Shown: piece after piece, positions 28,104 through 42,215 of the stretch
How positions within the stretch are numbered: position 1 is the first letter of the stretch
Layout of the letters: every line of letters starts with the position of its first letter
Origin: Bacteroidaceae bacterium
Lineage (GTDB): Bacteria > Bacteroidota > Bacteroidia > Bacteroidales > Bacteroidaceae
Length of the DNA stretch: 64,000 bases
Reading direction: 5' to 3'
Assembly: GCA_017617635.1 (NCBI GenBank)
Contig: JAFZVW010000055.1
Span: 1-64,000, forward strand
The notes under the pieces: model-generated
What the model was told of the DNA's origin: nothing
What the model saw: the letters and a program-made list of their open reading frames with translations, nothing else
Databases searched by the model: none
Program-made: the position numbers and the translations under genes

Positions 28104-29572
28104 AGAAAAGTATTTTTGGCATATTACTGTGCATGGAAGGAGTTTTTCTGCTCCTTACAATGATTGTCAGTCTTGTCTACAAGGAAAATGACTGGTGGGC
28201 ATATCTGTTGTCTGCATCCGTCAGTGTTGTCATAGGTCAGATATGTATATGGCTCAGTAAAAGAGACAAGGACAACAAGCGGTTTACACGAGCCGATTCG
28301 TTCATGGTTGTTACCCTTTCATGGGTGATATTCTCGGTAATAGGCATGATACCGTTCATCCTGATTGAGAAAATGGATCTGGCAAGTGCCTTTTTCGAGA
28401 CAATGTCCGGTTTTACAACAACAGGTGCAACAGTTATAACGGACATTGACTCGATGACCCATGCCTTGCGCTTCTGGCGCTCGCTTACACAGTGGATGGG
28501 AGGATTGGGAATTGTCGTGTTCTCGTTTGCACTTATTCCGGTAAGTGAAATGAAGAACAATAATATATTCTCGGCCGAGGTTACAGGTATAGGACTTGAC
28601 AAGATAAGACCCAAGATAGGTTCAACGGCAAGGCGCCTGCTCATCATATACCTGATACTGACATTCATCTGTACATTGCTGTACTATGTAGGACCTATGG
28701 GCATTTACGATGCTGTATGTCATGCACTTTCTACAATAGCCACAGGCGGATTCAGTACACATTCTGAAAGTATAGCATATTTTCATTCGACATACATCGA
28801 ATACATATGTGCTGTATTTATGATATTGTCGAGTATCAACTTCTCACTTTTCTATTATGCAAGCATGAGAAGGTGGCATGTATTAAGGCAAAACGAGGAA
28901 GTCAAGGTTTTTCTCACCGTAGTTCTGTGCATGACAGGATTCTTCTTTATACTGTTCAGTTTTTCACATGCACACAAAGACCTGTCCATTCTTCCAACAG
29001 GTCTGGAGGAAACATTCCGTACATCGTTCTTCCACGTTGCTACGGTCATAAGCAGTACAGGTTTCTCGGCACAGAAATTTGACTATGTTGCATGGGGCGA
29101 CCAGTATTGGATGCCGACAGTAGTAATCATGGCAGTAGGTGCATGTGCCGGAAGCACTGCCGGAGGAATGAAGACAATACGTGCCATAATATGTGCCAAG
29201 AGTGTGAGAAACGAATTCATACGTCAGCTGCATCCCAATGCCGTACTGGGAATAAGGATAAACGGAAATATAATTTCTGAAAGCAGGGTAAAGCATTCGC
29301 TCGGATTTCTGTTTCTATACATATCGATGGTAGTTATAGGAATGACAATACTCACCTACATCGGATTGGATGCCGATACAGGACTGGGGGCATGTATCAG
29401 TTCTCTTTCCAACGTAGGTCCAGGTACAGGAACATGCGGTCCCTCAGGAACATTTGCACACGTACCTGCATTAGGAAAATGGCTTTTATCTTTCTACATG
29501 CTGGTAGGCCGTCTGGAGATTTATACAGTATTGTTCCTATTTATGCCAATATTCTTCAAAGGAAGCAAATAA
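28100..29572 (+). CDS. trkH: Trk/Ktr-type potassium uptake membrane protein
   Basis: 490 residues, GTG start overlapping the nadB stop (GTGA). Polytopic inner-membrane protein with about ten hydrophobic segments. It has TrkH/KtrB pore motifs such as SGFTTTGATV, LSTIATGGFSTH, SSTGFSAQKFD and SNVGPGTGTCGP, each with a selectivity-filter glycine. Moves K+ with a cytoplasmic TrkA-type regulator, which is not in this cluster. Confidence 0.92.
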   Translation: MKKSIFGILLCMEGVFLLLTMIVSLVYKENDWWAYLLSASVSVVIGQICIWLSKRDKDNKRFTRADSFMVVTLSWVIFSVIGMIPFILIEKMDLASAFFETMSGFTTTGATVITDIDSMTHALRFWRSLTQWMGGLGIVVFSFALIPVSEMKNNNIFSAEVTGIGLDKIRPKIGSTARRLLIIYLILTFICTLLYYVGPMGIYDAVCHALSTIATGGFSTHSESIAYFHSTYIEYICAVFMILSSINFSLFYYASMRRWHVLRQNEEVKVFLTVVLCMTGFFFILFSFSHAHKDLSILPTGLEETFRTSFFHVATVISSTGFSAQKFDYVAWGDQYWMPTVVIMAVGACAGSTAGGMKTIRAIICAKSVRNEFIRQLHPNAVLGIRINGNIISESRVKHSLGFLFLYISMVVIGMTILTYIGLDADTGLGACISSLSNVGPGTGTCGPSGTFAHVPALGKWLLSFYMLVGRLEIYTVLFLFMPIFFKGSK

Positions 29573-29575
29573 ACA

Positions 29576-30400
29576 ATGGATACAGCATATAATCAGTATA
29601 TAAACAAAAAAAAAAGCAGGGTTATAGGATTGACCTATACCTCTCCCATATTCGGTCCTATACACAGCCGAAGACTGGGAATATCGCTTGGAATCAATCT
29701 GCTCCCTGATGACGGGAAGTGGTGTAATTTCGACTGCATATATTGCGAATGCGGGCTTAACAGATTCAAAAGTGCAAAAAATCCTTTACCGACTGCACAA
29801 CAGGTTGTAGATGCGCTTGTATCTAAACTGCAGGAAATGAAGGCAGGAGGAATCACACCGGATGTACTTACATTTGCAGGTAACGGAGAACCTACAATGC
29901 ATCCTGATTTTCCAGAGATTGCACAAAAGGTGATTTCTGTCCGTAATCGGTATTGCCCTGATGCAAAGGTAAGTATTCTTTCCAATTCAACACAGATACA
30001 TCGTGACGATGTGCGTGAAGTATTGATGCAATTTGACAACAATATTCTGAAGCTTGATACTGTTGATGCCGGATACATAAACCGTGTAAACCAGCCGACA
30101 GGCGGATATGATTTGGAAAGGGTAGTGGAAAATATGTGCAAGTTCAACGGAAACCTGATTATCCAGACAATGTTTATGAAAGGTGTTGACGAAAATAACA
30201 TCAGTGTTGACAATACAGGTGACAAATACGTAGAACCATATATACAAGCATTGAAACGAATAAAGCCAAAGAAGGTAATGATATATACCATTGACAGGAA
30301 CACACCTGTGGAAACCCTGAAAAAAGCCGGCAGGGAAGAACTGGATTCCATTGCCGACAGAATACGCAGGGAAGGAATGGATGTAAGTGTTTCGTACTAA
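29576..30400 (+). CDS. Radical SAM protein
   Basis: 274 residues. The [4Fe-4S] motif CNFDCIYCECG supplies CxxxCxxC, followed by LTFAGNGEPTMHPDF, as in the wybutosine-synthesis-like and anaerobic-activator-like radical SAM groups. Soluble cytoplasmic enzyme; substrate not known. Starts 3 bases after trkH and is followed by the DUF4294 gene. Confidence 0.85.
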   Translation: MDTAYNQYINKKKSRVIGLTYTSPIFGPIHSRRLGISLGINLLPDDGKWCNFDCIYCECGLNRFKSAKNPLPTAQQVVDALVSKLQEMKAGGITPDVLTFAGNGEPTMHPDFPEIAQKVISVRNRYCPDAKVSILSNSTQIHRDDVREVLMQFDNNILKLDTVDAGYINRVNQPTGGYDLERVVENMCKFNGNLIIQTMFMKGVDENNISVDNTGDKYVEPYIQALKRIKPKKVMIYTIDRNTPVETLKKAGREELDSIADRIRREGMDVSVSY

Positions 30401-30418
30401 TTCATAATTCATAATTGA

Positions 30419-31060
30419 TTGAAAAGGTTTCTTGTCATATTATACGCTGTTATGTTATGCACAGTCAATATTCTCGCCCAAGTACCTGAGCAGGATGAAT
30501 ATGACTGGCAGAATCTTCCGCGTGAATATAAATTGAAACTGACAAGATACCGCTATCCCAATCCTATAATAGAGAACGAAGATACAATGTGGACATACCT
30601 GTTACCTGAATTGCCGGTATATGCACCACTCAAATTCAAAAACGAAAAGCAGATACGCAAATACAACAAACTGGTATATAACGTAAAGAAAGTCCTGCCA
30701 CTGGCTCAGAAAGTAAATGCCATAATAAAGGAAACATACGAAACACTGGAAATGCTGCCTGACAAGAAAAGCAAGGAGGCACACATAAGGGCTGTGGAAA
30801 GGGATATAAAAAGACAATTTACCCCCGAGATGAAGAAACTTACCTATTCTCAGGGAAAACTGCTTATAAAACTGGTGGATAGGGAATGTAACCAGTCATC
30901 ATACGAAATAGTAAAGGCATTCCTGGGTCCTGCACGTGCAGCATTCTATCAGGTGTTTGCATGGACAATGAGGGCATCGCTGAAAAAAAAGTATGATTCG
31001 GAAAATGACGACAAGATGGTTGAACGTGTTGTAAGACAAGTAGAACTGGGACTTATATGA
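30419..31060 (+). CDS. DUF4294 family exported protein
   Basis: 213 residues with a TTG start. A cleavable signal peptide ends at NILAQ. The family is found in Bacteroidetes and is of unknown function. Recognisable stretches are LPELPVYAPLKFKNEKQIRK, VKKVLPLAQKVNAII and LLIKLVDRECNQSSYEIVKA. A heptameric TTCATAA repeat (30401-30417) directly precedes the start. Overlaps the methyltransferase gene by 4 bases. Confidence 0.8.
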   Translation: MKRFLVILYAVMLCTVNILAQVPEQDEYDWQNLPREYKLKLTRYRYPNPIIENEDTMWTYLLPELPVYAPLKFKNEKQIRKYNKLVYNVKKVLPLAQKVNAIIKETYETLEMLPDKKSKEAHIRAVERDIKRQFTPEMKKLTYSQGKLLIKLVDRECNQSSYEIVKAFLGPARAAFYQVFAWTMRASLKKKYDSENDDKMVERVVRQVELGLI

Positions 31061-31590
31061 AGAAACTGACTGTATCCGAAATGAACCGCATGAACATAAG
31101 GCAGTTCAAGGAGAGCAAAAAGACACCTCTCATAATTGTCCTTGACCATATACGCAGCCTATATAACGTAGGCAGTATATTCCGCACGGCAGATGCAATG
31201 CGTCTGGAAGGAATATACCTGTGCGGAATAACGGCAACACCTCCCAATACCGAAATACACAAGACAGCACTCGGTGCCGAGGATTCAGTAGAATGGAAAT
31301 ACTTCAACCATACAATGGATGCAGTGGATTATCTGCACAGTAACGGGTATACCGTTATGTCAGTAGAACAATGCAAAGGAAGCACAATGCTCAATGACTT
31401 CACTCCTGAGGAAGGCAGAAAATATGCCTTCGTATTCGGTAACGAAGTAAAGGGAGTTGACCAGAATATAGTAAATGCAAGCGACGGATGCCTGGAAATA
31501 CCACAGTTAGGTACAAAGCACAGTATGAATGTATCAGTTACTGCAGGTATGGCAATATGGCACTTTGTAAGTAAAAGTTATCTACAATAA
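31057..31590 (+). CDS. SpoU-family RNA 2'-O-methyltransferase
   Basis: 177 residues. The three SpoU/TrmH motifs are visible: SLYNVGSIFRTADAM, YAFVFGNEVKGVDQN, and LEIPQLGTKHSMNVSVTAGM. These form the SAM-binding trefoil knot. Methylates tRNA or rRNA ribose; the exact target is not clear. Coupled to the upstream gene by an ATGA overlap; end of a tight cluster starting with nadB. Confidence 0.9.
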   Translation: MKKLTVSEMNRMNIRQFKESKKTPLIIVLDHIRSLYNVGSIFRTADAMRLEGIYLCGITATPPNTEIHKTALGAEDSVEWKYFNHTMDAVDYLHSNGYTVMSVEQCKGSTMLNDFTPEEGRKYAFVFGNEVKGVDQNIVNASDGCLEIPQLGTKHSMNVSVTAGMAIWHFVSKSYLQ

Positions 31591-31846
31591 TGTCGAAAAA
31601 TACCAATAAAACATACCTAGTAAATACCTTTCAAGGTAGATAAAAACAATCCTATTATGATTATGAACATGTAATTTCAGTTCTAAACAGCAATAAAATA
31701 CAGAATATAAACATTTAACCAATATAACCTAACTTTCAATAAAAAAGCAATTTGAACTGAAAGCACAGAAAGTTATGAACACTTTTGATACGGTATTATA
31801 ATCATCATTAAAATTCCAATTAAATAAAATCAATAAAATAATAATA
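31591..31846. other. AT-rich intergenic region upstream of nadA
   Basis: About 256 bases with no coding potential. A short palindrome TACCTT-TC-AAGGTA sits at 31625-31638. No good TAnnTTTG box is found, so the nadA promoter could not be placed. Confidence 0.4.
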
Positions 31847-32782
31847 ATGGATATAAAGGAAGAGATAAAGAAAATGTGCCTTGAAAAAAATGCTATCATA
31901 ATGGCACATTACTATACCGACGGCGAAATACAGAACATTGCAGATTTTGTAGGTGATTCCCTGGCTCTGGCACAGAAGGCAGCTGAAACCGAAGCAGACA
32001 TTATTGTAATGTGCGGTGTGCATTTTATGGGCGAGACATGCAAGATACTGTGCCCAGGCAAGAAAGTACTGGTACCTGATCCCGAAGCTACATGTTCCCT
32101 GGCAGAAAGCTGTCCTGCAGACAAGTTCAGTGAATTTGTAAAGGCTCATCCCGGACATACTGTTATCAGCTATGTAAATACAACGGCAGCGACAAAGGCT
32201 GTTACAGATGTTGTAGTAACCAGCAGTAATGCACGTCAGATAGTAGAGTCTTTTCCACAGGATACACCTATAATATTCGGTCCTGACAAGAATTTGGGCG
32301 GATACATCAACAGTATTACCGGCCGTAATATGCTGTTGTGGGAAGGAGCCTGTCATGTTCATGAGCGGTTCTCTGTAGAGAAAATACTGCAGTTGAAGGC
32401 CCTGCATCCAAACGCAAAGATACTGGTTCATCCCGAATGCAAGGGTCCTGTAGTAAAACTTGCCGACAAGGTAGGCAGTACGGCAGCACTTCTCAAATTC
32501 AGCATAAATGACGATGCAACCGAATTCATAGTAGCTACCGAAAGCGGCATACTTCACGAGATGCAGAAGTCATGTCCGCATAAGACATTCATTCCAGCAC
32601 CTCCGAATGACAGTACATGTGCATGCAACGAGTGCAATTATATGAAGATGATAACAATGCAGAAACTGTATAATTGCCTGAAGAACGGTTATCCGGAAAT
32701 CAATATTGACGCAGATATTGCAGAAAAAGCCGTGCTTCCTATCAGGAAAATGCTTGAAATATCAGCAAAACTTGGATTATAG
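31847..32782 (+). CDS. nadA: Quinolinate synthase NadA
   Basis: 311 residues, [4Fe-4S] enzyme that condenses iminoaspartate with dihydroxyacetone phosphate to quinolinate. Typical motifs: MAHYYTDGEIQNIADFVGDS, MCGVHFMGETCKIL, LVPDPEATCSLAESCP, VHPECKGPVV, and FIPAPPNDSTCACNECNYMK, which hold the cluster cysteines. With nadB upstream it completes the aspartate route to quinolinate. Four bases before the antiporter gene. Confidence 0.95.
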   Translation: MDIKEEIKKMCLEKNAIIMAHYYTDGEIQNIADFVGDSLALAQKAAETEADIIVMCGVHFMGETCKILCPGKKVLVPDPEATCSLAESCPADKFSEFVKAHPGHTVISYVNTTAATKAVTDVVVTSSNARQIVESFPQDTPIIFGPDKNLGGYINSITGRNMLLWEGACHVHERFSVEKILQLKALHPNAKILVHPECKGPVVKLADKVGSTAALLKFSINDDATEFIVATESGILHEMQKSCPHKTFIPAPPNDSTCACNECNYMKMITMQKLYNCLKNGYPEINIDADIAEKAVLPIRKMLEISAKLGL

Positions 32783-32785
32783 CAA

Positions 32786-35098
32786 ATGGGAGAATCATTA
32801 CCGGTACTTATACAGGATTTCGCCTATATACTGATAGTAGCAGGTATTACGACGGTTATCTTCAAGATACTGAAGCAACCGCTGGTACTCGGTTATATAG
32901 TAGCAGGTTTTCTTGCAGGATCACATTTTTCCTTCACACCTACCGTGATTGATACACACATGTGTGAAGACTGGGGTCAGATAGGCGTAATATTCATTAT
33001 GTTCACATTAGGTCTTGAATTTTCGTTCAAGAAAATTGTGAATATGGGAATATCACCCATCCTGTGTGTGTGTCTGATAATGGGCAGTATGATGTTCATA
33101 GGCAATGCCGTAGGTCACCTTTTCCAATGGTCGGCAATGGACTGTCTGTTCCTTGGCGGTATGCTGTCCATGAGCAGCACAACCATTATATACAAGGCCT
33201 ATGACGAAATGGGCCTCAGACACCGAAAATTTGCCGGTAACGTCCTTTCAGTACTTATATTGGAGGATATCATGGGAATATTGCTCATGATATTATTGTC
33301 AACCATTTCCGTATCCCGCGAATTTCATGGTATAGAGTTGATAAAAAGCCTGGTCAAGCTTGGCTCACTGCTTATTATATGGTTTATTGTAGGTGTATTC
33401 CTTTTGCCATCGCTGCTCAAGCGCTACAAGCGTTATATAAATAACGAGACACTTATGATAGTTTCGCTTGCATTGTGCTTTGTTCTTGTATTTATAAGCA
33501 ACGGTGTTGGCTATTCACCTGCATTCGGTGCATTCATGATGGGCAGTATTTTATCGGAAACCATCGAAGCCGAGCAGATAATGCATGCCGTAAATCCTGT
33601 CAAGGACCTTTTCGGTGCCATATTCTTCGTAAGTGTAGGTATGATGGTTGACCCGGCCGTTATTGCAGATAACTGGTCAGAGATACTTATTCTTACTTTT
33701 ACCATAATAATAGGACAGGCTGTTTTCGGTACGTCAAGCTACCTTATTACAGGCAGTTCGCTTAAGGACAGTATACACAGCGGCTTTTCAATGACCCAGA
33801 TAGGCGAGTTTGCATTCATCATTGCCGTAATGGGTGAGTCTTTCGGTGTAATCAGTTCCAGGATATATCCTATCGTAGTGGCAGTAAGTATAATTACTAC
33901 ATTCTGCACTCCGTATATGATAAAGTTTGCGTCACCTGCATGTAATTTCATAGATTCACATATTAAGTTCGACATAGATGACAAGTTGAGCATAATGGAA
34001 AATGTGAAATATCACAATATACACAGCAAGCTTATAAATGTATGGAAGCGCCTTCTGCTTTCCATGCTATACCAGTCAGTGGCATATTTCATACTGTCAG
34101 TTGCCACACTCAGTATATTGTATTTTGCAATTCCGCTTATCAATGATATACTTTCATACTTCATACCATACGGTAATTTAGGAGAGAATATAGCAAATAT
34201 ACTGTTCAAGATTATCGGTATACTGGCAGTATCTCCTTTCCTGCGTGCAATATGCATACGCAAGAATCACAGTTTGGAGGCCAAGTACCTGAAAAACTGC
34301 GGATGGGTAAACAAGTCACTTCTATGGCTTACGTTTATTGTAAGATTTATTTTATGCGCTTCCTTGATATATGCAATACTGGATTTCAATTCATTATTAT
34401 CAGGTTGGACGGATGCATTGTTTGCCGTAGCCATACTTTCCTTGATACTGTACAGCAGGCTTATAAAGATGATAAGCATACGCATGGAGCGTATATTCAA
34501 GCAGAACCTGTATCGTAAGGAGAATATGCAGAAAGGTCCACTGTATGCCAGAAAACTGCGAGGCAAGGACCTGCATATTACACGGCTGGAAATACCCGAG
34601 TTCAGCCTTTGGTCGGGAAACAAGCTGTCGAAACTGAATATAGGAAAGAACAACGGTGTCCATGTTGCGGCTATCATACGCGGACGTCTGCGTATAAATA
34701 TTCCGGGTGGCAACAATATGGTATTCTCGGGTGACATTCTTGAACTTGTAGGCGACGACAAGAGCATAGAACTGGTACGCCAGCGCATGAATGCCGAAAC
34801 AACAAGTCTGGAGAACTATTCCAAGGCCGAGGAACTCAAGCTCAACAAATTTGTAATATCACAGGATTCCAGGCTTATAGGCATAAGTTTGGGAGAAAGT
34901 AATATTCGTGAACAGTTCCACTGTACTGTAATAGGATTCGAAGACAATGAAGGCAATCTGATACCGACAAGTCCGAACAGGAAAATAAAAGCCAACGATA
35001 CTATGTGGGTAGTCGGTGAATATGAAAATCTTGAATTACTTAAACTCATAACCAACCCTCCGTTTACAATAAAGGACGGTATATTGAATATAAAATAA
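32786..35098 (+). CDS. Kef/CPA2-type cation:proton antiporter with C-terminal TrkA-C domains
   Basis: 770 residues. N-terminal half with about twelve membrane segments in the CPA2 pattern (QPLVLGYIVAGFLAGSHF, FTLGLEFSFKKIV, FGAIFFVSVGMMVDP, SMTQIGEFAFIIA). Four more hydrophobic segments follow (about 420-560). The tail has two TrkA-C-like regulatory domains (about 600-680 and 690-770), with no full nucleotide-binding RCK-N domain recognised. Exports K+ or Na+ in exchange for protons. Confidence 0.88.
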   Translation: MGESLPVLIQDFAYILIVAGITTVIFKILKQPLVLGYIVAGFLAGSHFSFTPTVIDTHMCEDWGQIGVIFIMFTLGLEFSFKKIVNMGISPILCVCLIMGSMMFIGNAVGHLFQWSAMDCLFLGGMLSMSSTTIIYKAYDEMGLRHRKFAGNVLSVLILEDIMGILLMILLSTISVSREFHGIELIKSLVKLGSLLIIWFIVGVFLLPSLLKRYKRYINNETLMIVSLALCFVLVFISNGVGYSPAFGAFMMGSILSETIEAEQIMHAVNPVKDLFGAIFFVSVGMMVDPAVIADNWSEILILTFTIIIGQAVFGTSSYLITGSSLKDSIHSGFSMTQIGEFAFIIAVMGESFGVISSRIYPIVVAVSIITTFCTPYMIKFASPACNFIDSHIKFDIDDKLSIMENVKYHNIHSKLINVWKRLLLSMLYQSVAYFILSVATLSILYFAIPLINDILSYFIPYGNLGENIANILFKIIGILAVSPFLRAICIRKNHSLEAKYLKNCGWVNKSLLWLTFIVRFILCASLIYAILDFNSLLSGWTDALFAVAILSLILYSRLIKMISIRMERIFKQNLYRKENMQKGPLYARKLRGKDLHITRLEIPEFSLWSGNKLSKLNIGKNNGVHVAAIIRGRLRINIPGGNNMVFSGDILELVGDDKSIELVRQRMNAETTSLENYSKAEELKLNKFVISQDSRLIGISLGESNIREQFHCTVIGFEDNEGNLIPTSPNRKIKANDTMWVVGEYENLELLKLITNPPFTIKDGILNIK

Positions 35099-35106
35099 TT
35101 ATTTAT

Positions 35107-36204
35107 ATGAAAGCAGGTATAGTAGGTCTGCCTAATGTAGGCAAGTCAACTTTGTTTAATTGTCTGAGCAGTGCAAAGGCACAGTCGGCAAATTTTCCAT
35201 TCTGTACAATTGATCCCCAGATAGGGCAGGTTGTAGTACCTGACGAACGCTTGACAAAATTAGCTGAAATAGTACATCCCGGACGTATAGTTCCAGCTGT
35301 ATGTGACATAGTGGATATTGCAGGACTTGTAAAGGGTGCAAGCAAGGGCGAGGGACTTGGTAACCAGTTTCTTGCCAATATACGCGAATGTGATGCAATC
35401 ATACATGTATTGCGTTGCTTTGACGACCCCAACATTGTTCATGTAGACGGCAGCGTAAATCCTGTTCGTGACAAGGAAATCATCGACCTGGAACTTCAGT
35501 TCAAGGATCTGGACACATTGGAACAGCGTCTGAAGAAGGTCGAGAAAGTTGCCCGTGTAGGCGGTGACAAGGCAGCAAAGATAGAGTTAGGTGTAATTGA
35601 AGCATACAAGTCCGCATTGCTCGAAGGCCGCAGTGCCCGTACCGTACAGTTTGAAACAGAAGAGGAGATAGCAGCAGCAAAGAGTTTGTTCCTGCTGACA
35701 ACAAAACCTGTATTGTATGTATGCAATGTCGACGATGCCAGTGCGGCAACAGGTAACCAGTTTACCGAAGCCGTAAAGAAGGCCATAGAAGGTGAGAATG
35801 CCGAGATGATTATTATCAGCGCCCAGACAGAAGCAGACATTGCCGAACTTGATACATACGAGGAAAAGCAGATGTTCCTCAATGACCTGGGACTTGATGA
35901 AAGCGGCTGTAACCGTATAATAAAGGCCATATACCATTTGCTTACCCTGCAGACATTCATCACAGCCGGTGAGATGGAAGTCAAGGCGTGGACCTTCCGC
36001 CGCGGATGGAAAGCACCACAGTGTGCAGGAGTAATACATACCGATTTCGAACGCGGCTTTATCCGTGCCGAGGTAATCAAGTATGACGACTATATCAGAT
36101 ACGGTTCCGAGGCAGCCGTCCGCGAAGCGGGCAAAATGTCAGTTGAAGGCAAGGAATACGTTGTACAGGACGGTGACATCATGCACTTCCGCTTTAATGT
36201 ATAA
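35107..36204 (+). CDS. ychF: Ribosome-binding ATPase YchF
   Basis: 365 residues, Obg-like GTPase-fold ATPase. P-loop GLPNVGKSTLFN at the N terminus, DIVDIAGLVKGASKGEGLGN as the G3 region, a coiled-coil insert, and a C-terminal TGS domain (TFRRGWKAPQCAGVIHTDFE; DGDIMHFRFNV). Binds ribosomes; linked to stress responses in other bacteria. Confidence 0.95.
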   Translation: MKAGIVGLPNVGKSTLFNCLSSAKAQSANFPFCTIDPQIGQVVVPDERLTKLAEIVHPGRIVPAVCDIVDIAGLVKGASKGEGLGNQFLANIRECDAIIHVLRCFDDPNIVHVDGSVNPVRDKEIIDLELQFKDLDTLEQRLKKVEKVARVGGDKAAKIELGVIEAYKSALLEGRSARTVQFETEEEIAAAKSLFLLTTKPVLYVCNVDDASAATGNQFTEAVKKAIEGENAEMIIISAQTEADIAELDTYEEKQMFLNDLGLDESGCNRIIKAIYHLLTLQTFITAGEMEVKAWTFRRGWKAPQCAGVIHTDFERGFIRAEVIKYDDYIRYGSEAAVREAGKMSVEGKEYVVQDGDIMHFRFNV

Positions 36205-36231
36205 AAACCATCACCACATTCATTTTTAATT

Positions 36232-37065
36232 ATGAATTATGAATTATGCATCATATTATGGAATCCTGATTCCGTTGCATTCAGTTTAGGTCCGCTGGAA
36301 ATACGCTGGTACTCCCTGTTGTGGTGTGTCGGTCTTCTGGCTGTATATATGCTGATGCACAGGCTGTTCCGTCAGCAGAACCTGACAGAGGAACAGTTCG
36401 AACCCATGTTCATATACTGTTTCATAGGTATACTGGCAGGTGCACGACTTGGTCATTGTCTTTTCTATGAACCAGAGTTTTTCCTGTCACATCCCGTCGA
36501 GATGTTCCTGCCCATACGCAAGTTTCAGGACGGTCAATGGCACTTTACAGGATACGAGGGTCTTGCCTCGCACGGCGGAACAATAGGATTGATGATAGCC
36601 CTGTGGCTGTATCATCGCAAGTCAGGTATCAGGTTCCTTCACGTACTGGACAATGTAGCCATAGTAACTCCGGTATGCGCATGTGCCATACGACTTGGCA
36701 ACCTGATGAATTCAGAGATAATAGGCCGCCCGACAGATGTTCCATGGGCATTTGTATTCCAGCATGTCGACCAGCAGCCGCGTCATCCGTCGCAGTTGTA
36801 CGAAGCCCTTTGCTATGCCTTGTTCTTTGTTATAGTATGGACAATATACAAAAAGAGTAGTATAAAGACAGGCAGTGGATTCTACTTTGGTATTTGTCTT
36901 TTCCTAATATTCATTAGCCGTATATTTATCGAGCTTACCAAGGAGAACCAGGTACAGTTCGAATCATCGATGATACTCAATATGGGTCAGTTGCTCAGCA
37001 TTCCGTTCGTTCTGATAGGCGCATATTACATGTACCGTGGATTAACCCAAGACAGCAATAAGTAA
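36232..37065 (+). CDS. lgt: Prolipoprotein diacylglyceryl transferase Lgt
   Basis: 277 residues, polytopic inner-membrane enzyme that attaches diacylglycerol to the lipobox cysteine. Typical motifs: LEIRWYSLLWCVG, GARLGHCLFYEPEFF, YEGLASHGGTIGLMIALW, RLGNLMNSEIIGRPTDVPWA, and RHPSQLYEAL. The start codon lies inside a triple 7-bp repeat (36228-36248), so the first few residues (MNYEL) come from repeat sequence and the true start is uncertain by a few codons. The GH2 gene follows after 6 bases. Confidence 0.93.
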   Translation: MNYELCIILWNPDSVAFSLGPLEIRWYSLLWCVGLLAVYMLMHRLFRQQNLTEEQFEPMFIYCFIGILAGARLGHCLFYEPEFFLSHPVEMFLPIRKFQDGQWHFTGYEGLASHGGTIGLMIALWLYHRKSGIRFLHVLDNVAIVTPVCACAIRLGNLMNSEIIGRPTDVPWAFVFQHVDQQPRHPSQLYEALCYALFFVIVWTIYKKSSIKTGSGFYFGICLFLIFISRIFIELTKENQVQFESSMILNMGQLLSIPFVLIGAYYMYRGLTQDSNK

Positions 37066-41343
<4,278 letters not shown>

Positions 41344-41405
41344 CCGGTATAGAAAACAAGGAATATATGGCAAAGATAATTGTTCAAGAAATAAAGTCTA
41401 ATATT

Positions 41406-42092
41406 ATGAAAAAGTTTTTTTGCTTATTGTTTACGGTCTTCCTGTCAAGTGTCACCTTTGCCCAAGTCAACGAAAACGACATTACCATGGTGTCCTATGA
41501 ACAGAGTTGGATGGACCGTGAAGGTACACTTGCCCTGAAGAACAATACAGATAAGGAAATCCATAATGTATCATTTAGAATTACCTATCTTGATATGGCA
41601 GGAAATCCTCTCGACTATGAGGATTTTGAGGAAGAAGTTGATATTGCGCCTGGAATGACTAAAAAACTGGACATTTCTGCTTATGAACGCGACCGCCATT
41701 ACAATTATCACGAATCGGAAGCCTTTCCTGGTGATTCACATCCTTTCGAAATCAAGTTTGAGCTGAAAGATTACAACAGTATCATTGATGATGATTCAGA
41801 CGATGATTCAGACGAAGAAATTTCAGAAGTCATTCGTTCTGTCAAAGACGTGAATGAAGGCCTTATTTCTTCTTTCTTTAAAGCCTCTATCGCTATATTT
41901 ATTTTTGGATTGTTTATTTTTGGCGTTTGTGTTGGTTTGTATGTCCTCGTGGCTGTCATGGCTCAGAATCGTCATCGCTCAGCTGTACTTTGGATAATTC
42001 TCAGTATACTGTCCACTCCTATACTAGCGATTATTCTATTACTCGTTCTTGGGGATAGCAATTCAAGCGAAGAAGGCCACTACGAAAAATAG
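41406..42092 (+). CDS. Hypothetical exported membrane protein
   Basis: 228 residues from the ATG at 41406, which begins a clear signal peptide (MKKFFCLLFTVFLSSVTFAQ); an upstream ATG at 41367 would bury it. A beta-rich domain follows (about 20-120; GTLALKNNTDKEIHNVSFRI, like a transmembrane-associated FxLYD/DUF domain). A very acidic DDDSDDDSDEE linker comes next, then two membrane helices (about 155-215). Function unknown. Confidence 0.65.
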   Translation: MKKFFCLLFTVFLSSVTFAQVNENDITMVSYEQSWMDREGTLALKNNTDKEIHNVSFRITYLDMAGNPLDYEDFEEEVDIAPGMTKKLDISAYERDRHYNYHESEAFPGDSHPFEIKFELKDYNSIIDDDSDDDSDEEISEVIRSVKDVNEGLISSFFKASIAIFIFGLFIFGVCVGLYVLVAVMAQNRHRSAVLWIILSILSTPILAIILLLVLGDSNSSEEGHYEK

Positions 42093-42215
42093 ATTTGATT
42101 ATACATAAAAAACTGTCATTTGTTCGCAGATGATGACAAATGGAGGCCTATGGATACAAAATTAACTCAGCATTGAGCAATGTACGGAAATGTTTAGTTA
42201 TAAAATTCAATAAAA

